Source: Camarhynchus parvulus
Lineage: Eukaryota; Chordata; Aves; Passeriformes; Thraupidae
Assembly (NCBI RefSeq): GCF_901933205.1
Contig: NC_044574.1
Location: forward strand, 6,842,733 to 6,906,732
DNA: 64,000 bases
Direction: 5' to 3'
Both the position numbers and the translations under genes were made by a program. A model generated the notes under the pieces. It had not been told where the DNA came from and ran no database searches. It saw only the letters and a program-made list of their open reading frames with translations. Below are positions 14,111 to 24,672 of the stretch, in pieces; the stretch's first letter is position 1; each line of letters opens with the position of its first letter.

Positions 14111-17100
14111 GGACCAGGCTGAGCACGGATACTCAGCTACATTCACCCTTCTGGTGTTACAGCTTTCCTCTGGTCCTGAGCAACAACTCTCCACATGTAA
14201 GACTGCATGAAATCATGTAATCAGTGTGTTATTCCTAGTTAAATTAAGAGCAATATCAATTCCACCTGTATAGTTTTTAAAAAATATCTTTTTTTATTAT
14301 TGTCTTCTCACCAATTCAGCTTTCACATACTCAAGCACCTGGTTTTAATACTCTGGACATGAAACACAATTCTGGATGCTGACACCAAACTGATGCATGT
14401 CCTAAGATATTGCTCAGGATCTGTCTCATAAGGTAACACTGATATAACACATATTACCACTATGTGCCAGGTTATTTTCAGCTCCTCACAGTGGGAAACT
14501 GCTGTCTTGGATAACAGAGTGTCTGCAAGTTATTACATTTTGACCATTGAACCTAATAGTACTTAACAGGAATGTTATGATTAATGATCATGATGTGTTT
14601 TGGAGATAAAAGAGGCACCAAAATGTGATTTCTGATACGGCTCTTGAGCCAGCAGGGCAAACTGGTGAGAGCAGACTGAGCTGCAGTCAGGCATGAAGAT
14701 TGATCAGCTCTGCCCAGCCTCTGGTTCTTCTTAGTGTGCAAGTGCAGAAGAGTGCCAAGGACCAAACTAAGAGCCAGGATACTCAGCTGAATGTTTCTGT
14801 TCTGGTTTAGCTGGTATCAGAGTCAGCTGAAATGAAATGTTTGGGCAAGGGAGGCACAGGCTGCAGTGACAAAAACACGGCTCAGGGCACCTGCGTGGGT
14901 ACCTGAGCAGAGCAGACACTGTGACATGAGCTTGCATGGCAGACCAGGGGTATGAAAACTCAAACTTGGATAATGGAACCCTATTAATGAACAGTGGAGT
15001 GTCACTGATCAGTTCCAAGTAAAATCAGTGGTGCCTTTGGATTTAGGACCCCAAAAGACTGACACGAAGACAAGGAAGCAACCTAGGAGGTGTTTAATAC
15101 ACTCACATGTTGGAACTCCTGCCTCTCCCGGCTTGCTGAAGGTCTGGGTGATCTCTGCTGACTTAGGATCAGTTATGTACACAACTCCAGGTGAGCACCT
15201 GAACATGTCTAAGAAAAAGCCAGCACCCACCCCATGAGTGCTTTATTGTATGAAATTTCGTTTTCTCACTAAACTCTTTAACTCAAACCATCATTTATTT
15301 TCCTTTTAGTGGGAGTTATCAAGACACAGCTAATGCCAAGACACAGCCAGCTTTTTTCCTGGCTGATAGGAAAAAAGAGATCATGGTCTATTTGCCCTAT
15401 TGAACCTATGCTGCAATAAACCTGTCAGGCAGGAGTTACATGGCCAAAGGAGAGAATAAGGTCTGGAGACCAGGTCTTCCCTATCCCATGTGAGTACCCT
15501 GCTGTAGGTTACTGCACACCTTCCTTAGTCATTCTCCCAGACACACTTCAACTCACTAATGGCTTTGGTCAAACCACTCACTTGAGACATCACTTACTAG
15601 CTGCAGAACTCTTCAGACAGACTAAAGCCAAGACACCCAGACTGATTGACTGAACCAATGTGCTGCTAACACAGCACTAACAACTCAACACACTTAGAAA
15701 ACAAATAGCAAAATAAGCTTGGCTTTCACCAAACTTCCTTTGTCCAGATGCCCTGGAGTCATGAAAAAAAAGATCCACACACATAGAGCCTTTCCCTTCA
15801 AGAAACAGCTTATTGAGGCTTTAATGAGGAGAAAAGTCTCTCTAATTGAGGAGAGGAATAGAGGAAGGATCAGGCAAATTCCCATCTGGCATTTACAGAC
15901 ATATGCACTTTTTGCTGCTCATAACAATTAGCAAATCTGTGCCAATGACGATTTGCAAGTCTCTGTCTGTGCTGACTTTGGATGTGTCTCAGCTGCAGGG
16001 AGGGTGAGCTCCACAGCATTTTGCCATACTGAGTTGCCTTGTTATCCATATTACCCTCATCCAGAAACCTGGGCAGACAATCAGACATGTCTCTTTTTAG
16101 CGCATAATGAGGATGTGGTAACTGCAGCCTAAGATTCAGAAGTTGGGAAAGGATCCCACCGTTTGGGTGTATCCATTCAGTTCAGGGTTTTGGTGAAAAT
16201 CTTGGCAAAAACTATGAAACTACAACATAGCAACACTGCATACATGATGGATGTAGATTATGACACCTCTCAAGATGTTTCCCTCTCTCTTACAGTGTCT
16301 CAGATAACTTAGCCAAGCAGATGTTCACCATTAATTTGAGCTATGGAAAAATGCAAGTTTCACACTAAAAGAAAAAACTGGAACGTGGAAGACATCTGTA
16401 CTATTCTCTGTTTGCTTTGCCTTGCAAGCAACGAGGAATTTGTTTTTTCTGAGTCAGAGCTGGAACTGGAACAGAGACACCTCACGTTCTGGAAGGATCT
16501 CACTATCCAGAATCTCCAGGTACAAGGGAAGACAAGGCCTGTGTCCCTCCCTCAAAGAAATCTCCTGCTTTTCTGTAGAAAATAATCACTTTTCTGTGAA
16601 ACAGTCAGAGAAAGAAAGAAAGAAGAGATCTTCCTGATGATATTCCACTCATTCTCTCATTCAAGCACATTATTTAACCCAGTGATTGAAGGGGAAGAGA
16701 CAGACCCAGCTGCCCTCAAGGTGCAACAGCTTCTGGCTCCATTGTCTTTCTGGGGATAATGCTTGTTCCATAATTATAACCCCCAATTCCCTCTCAGCCA
16801 CAAAGCTTTCAATTTCTATAACACTTCAATAGTAATTTCTATCTAGGATGAAATACGTCCCTTGAAGTTTTCTGGGAAAAGTGTTGGTGATAAAAATTCA
16901 CTATTGTCCATTGCTGGCACTGAAAAAGGGCTGTTGGAACATGGCATGTAGCCATTCCCTCCCACCTTTCCTTCCCAGTGTCAGCACTATCACTGCTGAC
17001 CCAAATAAATGCATTGTTCCCCAAGGCAGGGAGAATGAAGTTATTCTGAACTGATAAGGCTCCTCCCTGACTATTCACTGCTTGGACTCTGTTACCAGAA

Positions 17101-17214
17101 AGATGGTCCCCATCTGACTTGGCTGCTCCTCTTGGAATAGCCCCAGATCTTCTCTATACTTCAAGTAGTTTAACCTTTTTCCTCTCTCTACAGCAGATTC
17201 ACCCATGGAGCACC
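14111..17214. other. Unique sequence, one weak exon-like segment
   Basis: No repeat family recognised. At 16296-16519, a pyrimidine-rich CCCTCTCTCTTACAG precedes 224 bp that ends at CAG/GTACAAG. The frame starting at 16343 has an in-frame stop just inside the acceptor, so it could only be a 5'-UTR-type exon if real. Confidence 0.45.
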
Positions 17215-17475
17215 AAAGAATCCCAGAACCACAGAACATCCCAAGCTGGAAGGGACAAGAGGATCATTGACTCCACCTCCTGGCCCTGCACAGGAAAATC
17301 CCAAAAATCCCATCATGTGCCCGAAAGTTGTGCTCTCTCAGGCTGTGACCACTGCCCTGGGGAGCCTGTTCAGTGCCCAGCCATCCTCTGGATACCGAAT
17401 CTTGTCCTGATATCCAACCTAAACCTTCCCTGGCACAACTTCACACCATCCCTCGGGTCCTATTGCTGTTCATGC
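17215..17475 (-). mobile_element. CR1 LINE 3' end fragment
   Basis: In reverse orientation the segment shows the CR1 3' landmarks in order: AGAATCCCAGAACCACAGAA at the tail, AAGCTGGAAGGGACAAGAGGATCATTGA, CCTGGCCCTGCACAGG, CACTGCCCTGGGGAGCCTGTTCAGTGCCC, then TGATATCCAACCTAAACCT and CCCTCGGGTCCT. This matches a common bird CR1 subfamily, with many substitutions. A long plus-strand open frame (17119-17712) runs through it and is an artefact of the repeat. Confidence 0.9.
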
Positions 17476-17630
17476 TTGTTTGCAACATGGTTCAAAGACA
17501 ACACAGCTTCTGGAACTGCTGCCCTTTCCAGCTGCTACCTGAAAGGCAATGCTTACTGCAGTTCCTCCTTCCACTCCCAGCCAAGCCAAGCACCGCTGCT
17601 CAGGTGGTGTGGCAGGACCATTAAATTCCC

Positions 17631-17810
17631 TGGACACAGGTCCAAGCCATCACAGTATCTTCCACTATCCATTGTGCCTCGGTTGCAGACTGTTTTACCT
17701 ATTTTACCCTGACTGCAAGGGTATTCTCATTGCTCTGGCGATCAGGAAAGGTCTTCAGCTTCTTTTGGACTGAACACAAGAGGTTGGTACCATCTCTCCA
17801 CACATCTCAG
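17631..17810. repeat. 180-bp repeat, copy A
   Basis: This starts TGGACACAGGTCCAA and ends CTCCACACATCTCAG. The same 180 bp recurs at 18801-18980 with about 11 substitutions and no indels by eye (about 6% divergence), exactly 1170 bp away in the same orientation. The flanks of the two copies are unrelated, so the duplicated unit is confined to these 180 bp. I do not recognise a transposon family. Confidence 0.9.
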
Positions 17811-18198
17811 GTACTCACTGACCCCTCAGCCTTTCCCTGGGCCTGGGGCAGGCAGCTCTGGGGCACTGCCAGGGTCTGGCTCCATCCCTCCATGCCAGCC
17901 ATGAGAACAGGACGCTTTGTGCAGTCTCAGGAAATGGCAGTTCTGCCGAAGGTCAGGGCTTGTGAAACAGACACCTTTTTTTTCCCTTTTCCTTCTTTTC
18001 CCTTTACTGGGGAGTTTTTTACTCCCTTCTCCCTCCTCACCCCACACTTTCCCTGGGCCTGTTCCAAGAACAACCCTCGTGCCATTCTCTCCCACCGAAG
18101 GCACAAAGAGCTTCTTTTACCAAGCCACTGGCTGTTCAGGATACAAAGAAGTTAAACTAACAATGTGGCGATGCAACAGCCCATTACAGGCAGGTCTG
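17811..18198. other. Spacer between 180-bp repeats, no gene recognised
   Basis: GC-richer and pyrimidine-rich sequence. Overlapping frames on both strands (141 codons plus, 92 codons minus) have no recognisable domain. Confidence 0.5.
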
Positions 18199-18265
18199 GA
18201 TGAGTCACAGAAGTAAAGAGTAGGAAGGGATTTAAGGGGCCACCTTCCCCTCTCTCCCAACGCAG
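18199..18265 (-). mobile_element. Degenerate CR1 tail fragment
   Basis: The text TCACAGAAGTAAAGAGTAGG followed by AAGGGATTTAAGGGGCCACC resembles a decayed reverse-oriented CR1 3' end (consensus style: tcacagaatcacagagt.ggaagggacctt.agggg.catc). The match is short and imperfect. Confidence 0.4.
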
Positions 18266-18718
18266 CCCATGTATTTTCTTCTACTACATTTTCCAGTGAC
18301 CTGCTATTTCTGTTCCTTTGGAGAACAGCAATGTCTTAGTTTCTCCTCAGGAATGGTATTTATTGCCAGGATTTATCACTCCTCAGAACAAGTTTGTCCA
18401 GTCTTTATGCTTATTTAGAGAATACACCACATTTAACTGTGGGGTTCAACCCCAGACCAAAATACCATCTGAAAACAGCATTTTAAGTGCGCATTTAATC
18501 TTGGAAAGGGGCTAATATTCTTCTCTGAAAGTGTTTCTAAGATCTGTGTTGCCTAATGGCTAAGCTCTGAGCAGATTCTGGTGGAGCAAATACTATGTAT
18601 ATTATACGGCGACTGGCGCCATTTTCAGGTACTTGCTGCAGAAAGCAAATGCTAGTTCCACATTTGAGTTTACCACCAGAGATTTCTATCCTTTCAGCCA
18701 GCCATATCAGAGACATTG
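18266..18718. other. No gene or repeat recognised
   Basis: Unique sequence between the degenerate CR1 piece and the TTATCC cluster. No supportable feature. Confidence 0.5.
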
Positions 18719-18766
18719 TTATCCTCATCTGGTTATCCTGGTTATCCACCTGGTTATCCTCATCTT
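18719..18766. repeat. TTATCC short irregular tandem repeat
   Basis: TTATCC occurs four times (18719, 18733, 18742, 18754) with spacers such as TCATCTGG and ACCTGG. The first and last units both extend to TTATCCTCATCT. On the minus strand each reads GGATAA. It is probably replication slippage. Confidence 0.75.
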
Positions 18767-18800
18767 GCACAAAATAAGAGGGAATTTATCCATTCATCTC

Positions 18801-18980
18801 TGGACACAGGTCCAATCCATCACAGTATCTTCCACTATCCCTTGTGCCTTGTTTGCAGACTGTTTTACCTATTTTACCCTGACTGGAAGGGTATTCTCAT
18901 TGCCCTGATGATCAGGAAACGTCTTCAGCTTCTTTTAGACTGAACACAAGAGGTTGGTACCATCTCTCCACACGTCTCAG
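18801..18980. repeat. 180-bp repeat, copy B
   Basis: Second copy of the 17631-17810 unit, same orientation, no length change and about 11 scattered substitutions. In both copies the minus strand has a short open frame around VERWYQPLVFS followed by a KEAED segment and a stop. This could be shared ancestry with a coding fragment or chance. Confidence 0.9.
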
Positions 18981-20652
18981 AGTACACACATCATTTGCAG
19001 CGCTACAACACTGCTGAATCCACTTAGGCCCCACTGAATCCACAGCCCCAGGAGTGTGGCAGGACAGTCCCCCAGGGCATGGTGGTGTGCTGGGACCAGG
19101 AGCATGGTCCTCCTTGCTGTGAGAGCTCACAGTTTTGGGAGGAATCCCTTGCTGGGCACAGAGGCTGCAGAAGTGCCTGATGGTAATACTCTCGCTCTCC
19201 TCCAACACGTGCACAGAGCCCAGGGAGTTCTGCTTTTTATGGGAAGGTGAGGCACTTCCAAGAGTAATAAAACAACCTGAAAGAACACACAGCACACATA
19301 AAAATGCCATATTCAGTTTGTCTTCTGCACCTCAAAATACAGAGGCCACTGGGGACCTACCTGGGGTTTTCTCTGCTGTGGCACAACATGGTCTCACCTG
19401 GAGGCCAGCTGAGAATGTTCTTGCTAACAGACAAATAACGTTCCTCAAAAGAGTCCATTAAATTCAAGCCTGCTACTGTGATCCAAGCAGGTTTGCAGCC
19501 TGCAGCTGCAAAGCATCTGCCTGTGGCTGTCCCTGGATTCCTCATCCCTCACACAGAGCCTGATGCTCTCCAGGACAAGTCAGACCCTGTCACCCTCAGC
19601 ATATCACCCTGCCAGGCACCAGCTCGGCAAAAGGGCATCTGTGTTATGTCCCTGTGCCAGCACCATCAACCAAATATCACTCCCATTATTTCCAGTGAGG
19701 TCAAAATGATTTTCACATCAAGGTCTGCAAGCAAAGGAAGCCAATCTTCTACAGGGTAAATATTAACAACCCTTGGACTATTTGCAACCTAATTAAATGG
19801 CTTTATGGAATATTTCTCCTGCATGTGTAAAACCTGGATGTTATATCTGTTTGGTACAAATCTGTGGGTATATTAACTACTGTTAGATAAAATAAAACAA
19901 AGGGGAAAAAACCGAAACCAAAATAACTTGTTCTTTAATATTTTATTTTAAGGACATAATTTCAGTGCTGAATAGATTAAACTGTCTGACTGAGTTTAGT
20001 TCAACCTCATCTACAGTTTCATAACACTAGATGGAGATCATTGTTGACTGATAGCGCTAAAATTACTAGTAAGCAGGTTTTTTGTCTTTTAGGGATGGGA
20101 CTTGTAAAAAATATGAATTTCTATTTTTTTTTAATTAACTAAAACCATAATCATGAAGTTCTCTTCAATTTGTCCTGGAACAACTTCAGTCATGGCTCAA
20201 TTCAAGTGGAAACTGAACTGAAAAATGCATTGGTTCCTCTCTCTGGGCTTTACTAAGTAATTTTGTAATAAAGAATGGGAACAGAAGCATGACTTTGTGA
20301 AGCAGTTTAGAAATTCCAGACATGCTTCCACCCAAATCAGAGCAAACCCTCAAATATTGCAAGATTTTACATGAGTGAAAAATTATCTCAAAAATTTCCT
20401 TTCTTTTTGGCCAAAATATTTTTTAGAAAACTTCATTTAATTTCAATTTTTAAAGGCTACTTGTACACAAAGTAAAAAATTAGAAATCTGAAGATGGTTC
20501 AAAGTAGAAGGAAAGTGAGCTCAATTTCTAAATGTATAAATGGAAAATTTTAATTATTTGGTAATATTTTAATGATTTTTTTCTGAAATGTACTAATAAA
20601 ATTAAATGTACTAATTTTTGCATCTTTTTCAACCTAATTTTTTTTCTTCCAG
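18981..20652. other. No gene or repeat recognised
   Basis: Unique sequence. A 132-codon minus frame (18912-19310) begins beyond copy B and ends inside it. The final 100 bp before 20650 is AT-rich and contains TACTAAT, a branch-point-like motif, ahead of the candidate exon below. Confidence 0.5.
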
Positions 20653-20740
20653 ATGTCTCCGATCAATCCTTTTATAATAAAGGGAACACTAATTATGGGC
20701 ATGTGGAAAGTGTTTTCCATTAAAAATGCTTTTACTGATG
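20653..20740 (+). other. Candidate exon (88 bp) with splice-like borders
   Basis: A long pyrimidine tract ending TTTTTTTTCTTCCAG lies immediately upstream, with TACTAAT about 50 bp before it. The segment opens with ATG and stays open, reading MSPINPFIIKGTLIM and onward. It ends CTGATG/GTGAGG, a fair 5' splice site. The frame continues past the donor to 20838. No protein family is recognised. It could be a lncRNA exon, a rarely used exon or a chance pseudo-exon. Confidence 0.2.
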
Positions 20741-23700
20741 GTGAGGATGTGTATGAGCATCACAGGGTAAAAATAATTAACAGCACAGCTGAAGACCTGT
20801 TTCCATCAGGGACAGCATTAGATACGGCACTTGGCTGACTTCAAACAGAGAACTTCACAAAGTTAATGGGACTAACAGGACCCTTTTCCATCACCAAAGA
20901 AGGCAGCACATGTCAACTGCTTTATTGAGTTACAACATAAGGACCCAGTCTCAAAAGATCTGATCTGTGCTCCTGCCTTGGCTATAAATGTGACAGGCGG
21001 CTTTTTGTACCTATGGGTGTTACAGAGACAAACAGCATCAAATGAAGCTCAAAGCATGAGCAATAACCAAGATTTGGAATTCCTAAGTGTTCCTAAGAGG
21101 TCTGAGAACACCTACACAATGCAAGTAGCTCTCCAGACAGAACAGACTCCAGGATCCACATACAAGGCCTATTAACACCCTGAATAGTGCTGGGCTAGCT
21201 AAAGCTGCTTGCTGACTTGTTAATCAAAAGTGAATATTATCCAGGAAATAATGGCACCAAATAATCATCTTGTTCTGAGCCTCAGTCAGTCCAGATTTTT
21301 TTTTGTTGTTGTTTTTTTTTTTTTTTTTACAGTAAGCTCCTGATTTCAACTTGCAATAAAAATGTCTGTAAACCTCTAGTAGGTTTAGTAAGCTCAGACT
21401 GATACAACAAAAGCAGGGGAAGTGAAATCCTGGCATGATCCGTATGAGACTCTTTTTAGCATACGTTTTCCATACACAGGCTTATATTTCAGAACAGCTA
21501 ATCAATGGAAACATTGTGCTGACATCTGTGTGTAAAATCAAGACCTTGATGTTGACACCTTTCAAATATTTATAGTAGTTATTGTACCAACACCTTCGTG
21601 ATCTTTCAGCCAAGTTATACACACTTGCCCACGTTTTCAAAGAGTCTCTCAAGCTGTGTATTTTTTGCTGTGGGCTGCAGTGCATATCAAATTTGTAATA
21701 AGAATATATTTGTGCAACTTTCCACCCCAAACTCAGGATCACTGTGCATGAATAACACCGATGTGCATGCACAGTGTTTGAATGCCAACATCAAAAGCTG
21801 AGGTCCTAATTCCACAAAGTATTTCAAATTAAAATGAGTCCTTTTAAGGACTTGTGAGGCTTTAAGGCAATTTAACTGAGTGTTTTCCCTCCTCCACACC
21901 ACGTCAGAGCAAATATAGGCTGAGTTTGGATCACAGCACAACAGCTCCACACTATCCCTGCTCCAGGACATCTCTCCACAGTGATAACATGACTTGTCCA
22001 ACCATCTCTCAGTGTCATACCAGCACAGCTGTGCAAGGCACAGTCAACGTTAACTCTGTGTGGATCCATGCAAAACTTCTCCTGCCCTGGAGCTCCGCGG
22101 TGCACAGTACTGCACCATGGACACCCCATGATTTGGGACACAGCAAATGCTAAATATGACCCAAGAGAAGGCACTGGATGGGGTTCACCTTAATCCCTCA
22201 TACTGGATGAGCTGCCCACCTCCAGTGGTGGGGTGGGACAAGAGGAGGGGAGGAGAATGACAGACCTTACCCAACAAACCTGAGCAACACTTTCACACAT
22301 TCACAGATGGAGCCTGCAGGGAGACAAGGCGAGAAGCCCACGAGTCCCACACTGCGGGCACCCAGCTCTGGTTTGTGTTTGCACCCCAGATTAGCCACAG
22401 CCTCTTGCCATCACCTGGGACAAACCATTCTCAGTGCCTCAGTTCTCACCCATTAAACACAAAGTTATCACTCCTCTCTAAACAGCTTGTCTTACCTTCT
22501 AATTTGAAAATCCAACTTAGCAGCTGCACATTTTGGTGTCTTGCTGGTGTGCTTGTGGTACAAGCAATATGTTCTTCTAGAGCCAAGAAGCTTCTGTTGA
22601 TCTCAGACTGGAACATGGAAAAGGAGCTATTACAGTTCCCTTGAGAAGATCTCATTTGTCATTTAAAAGTCTGCTTCAGATTATTAAATATTTTTTCCCA
22701 GCAGAGGGGAAAGTGAATAAGGATCTAGTTTTCAGCATTCTTTGTTTGCTTGACATTGTGAAGTCTAGAAACATCCCAGGCAGACACATGGAAAACTGCT
22801 TGTGTGACACTGGTCCAACACTTTTCAAAGTACTATAAATATTTAAATAAAATAGGCACTTGCAAAGTTCAGACACTTACATGGATGTTTTCCTTCTGAG
22901 CTATAGTTACTCCCTATTCACAAGTAGAAATTGGATGAGTATCGTATTCATTGCACAGGCAATTTCTCTGGTTAGATCTCACAGCCAAAATAACAGTCTT
23001 ATTTAGGAGCTGCATTGGTGTTTTAACAGACTAATAAAAGGCAGCCCTGTGTCCCATCTCTAAATATTGGCACTCAAGCTGTTTGGTTGGAAGCAGTTGC
23101 CTTGTATACGTGTATACTTACAAAGATTTTCTGTTTCTGTTGCAGACAGAAAGAAACTACTGTTCTACTGAACAAACAGGTCATTATGGATTTCTCTCTT
23201 CCATTGCCTCAGCCACTGCTGAAGTCCTTAGGTCAAGAATTAAGTCATATTCCTTGGGTGTGGGGGCTGCTCTTGATTAGTAAAGAGGTGACAAATGAAA
23301 TGTAGCACCTTTGCCCCATGTTGAAGTTAATTCATAAATGCATGAAGGAGTGGGATGCATGTGTAAGTTTTGTATTCAGAAAAGTTCTCTTGAGATTCGT
23401 TTGGTCTCCATATTAAAATGTTGGATTCCATTGCAGTGATGAGAGACACATGCAGTTCCTCCCAAAAGGGAAAGGACCTAGATCTGTGCTGGGTTTGACC
23501 ACCACATTGGAGGCACCCTCATGGCTTGAAAAGCGTTGGATCTCTGCAGAGGCAGAAACTTTGCAGTTCATTTTTCATTTGTGGGCTTTGAGAGCAGAAC
23601 ATTGTTGCATCAGTGTATCCATATGACAGACACTTGCTCTCTTGTCCCATTGATGGGTCCAGTGATGTCTTTGCTCATTGCAGGTCTTCCAGCAGGCCCT

Positions 23701-24659
23701 GGCTTCAGTCACTTCCCAGGAATGGCAGGAGGTGGAGAAAGCAGTCGTTTTGCATGGGAAATTTTCACAAAGTTAATTGTCCTTCTGTAAAACTATGTCT
23801 GGCTTCAAGTGGGCCACGTCTCTGTCCATAAGAGTGGAAGTATGATTGGTCTCAGTGCTTTTCTGTGTGAAAGAACATAGAGACTGAAATTACTTCATCT
23901 CTTGACCTTTGTTTTCAGACTTCTTCTGATAACCTAAGAACTTGCTTCATAAATCTCTCATTACAAATTATTTTCTTTGGCTGTGAAAAACATTTTGCTG
24001 CAATAAAACCTTTTCTATTTTTTCCCCTTGACCTCTCTCCCATCTCCTAATATCTCTACTAAAACATGGACAGTACAGATACAGCATTCCAGGGTCTGTC
24101 TAATTAAAGCATTTAATGGAGGTAAAGTCACATCCCCCACTCAGTCTTGCTGCTCCTGTTTGCCAAGGAGAATCACATCTCTTATAGCTCTGTATAGAAA
24201 AAATCACTTTCACCTTGACATGCCCTTAGTAGGGATAAGATTTTACACATATCCCTGTGTGCAATATTATAGAGCCACCATACCCTGAGAAATTATTAGG
24301 AGCATCATATTTAATCACTTCTAGCTGCAGTTAAATCATCAATGATGTCCCAGTGACACTATGGGTAAATGCTTGTCAGTGTTGCCATTATATTTGTCTG
24401 TGGTTTGGAATGTTTTGGATTACATTAAGTAGAAAAATGCAGCGCTTTTTTTTGCCTTTTATTTTTTTTTAAAGCCAGACAGGATGTAAATGGCTTTGCA
24501 ATTTTCAGTAATGTTCTAACCCGAATTGTGTCTAAGAAACAGCATAATGTTCCCACACATGAGGTTAGCTCGCTGCCATGAGGACAGTTTTATGGCCTTC
24601 TTTATTTCTTTGAAATGCAATGCGAAAATGTGAGGATTTTACTTCTGTTATTTAAATGT
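20741..24659. other. Unique sequence, no gene recognised
   Basis: Apart from the T tract at 21296-21328, no repeat family is seen. A strong minus-strand donor-like GAAG/GTAAGA lies near 22490-22500, but I cannot pair it with a convincing acceptor. Open frames up to 104 codons (21687-22001 minus) have no domains. Confidence 0.5.
21296..21328. repeat. T-rich low-complexity tract
   Basis: Nine T, then GTTGTTG, then a run of 17-18 T, followed by ACAG. It could be the A-tail of a minus-strand retrocopy, but no AATAAA on that strand and no recognisable body lie beside it. Confidence 0.8.
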
Positions 24660-24672
24660 TGCTGAATCAGCA
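24660..24672. promoter_or_regulatory. 13-bp palindrome resembling a MAF recognition element
   Basis: TGCTGAATCAGCA is a perfect odd palindrome (TGCTGA-A-TCAGCA). Both half-sites match the TGCTGA...TCAGCA of the T-MARE bound by MAF/NRL/NFE2-type bZIP factors, which usually has C or G in the centre. It sits in a roughly 400-bp block that looks like ordinary conserved-type sequence, with no repeats. Confidence 0.3.

Noticed and set aside
16296..16519. Segment with a good acceptor and CAG/GTACAAG donor
   Set aside because: The main frame has an in-frame stop near the acceptor and the donor is weak beyond GTAC; kept only as a note.
17119..17712. 197-codon plus-strand open frame, the longest in the window
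   Set aside because: It runs through a reverse CR1 fragment and into the 180-bp repeat, so the openness comes from repeat sequence. No domain is seen.
21296..21328. T tract as tail of a minus-strand processed pseudogene
   Set aside because: No AATAAA on that strand near the tract and no recognisable gene body beside it.
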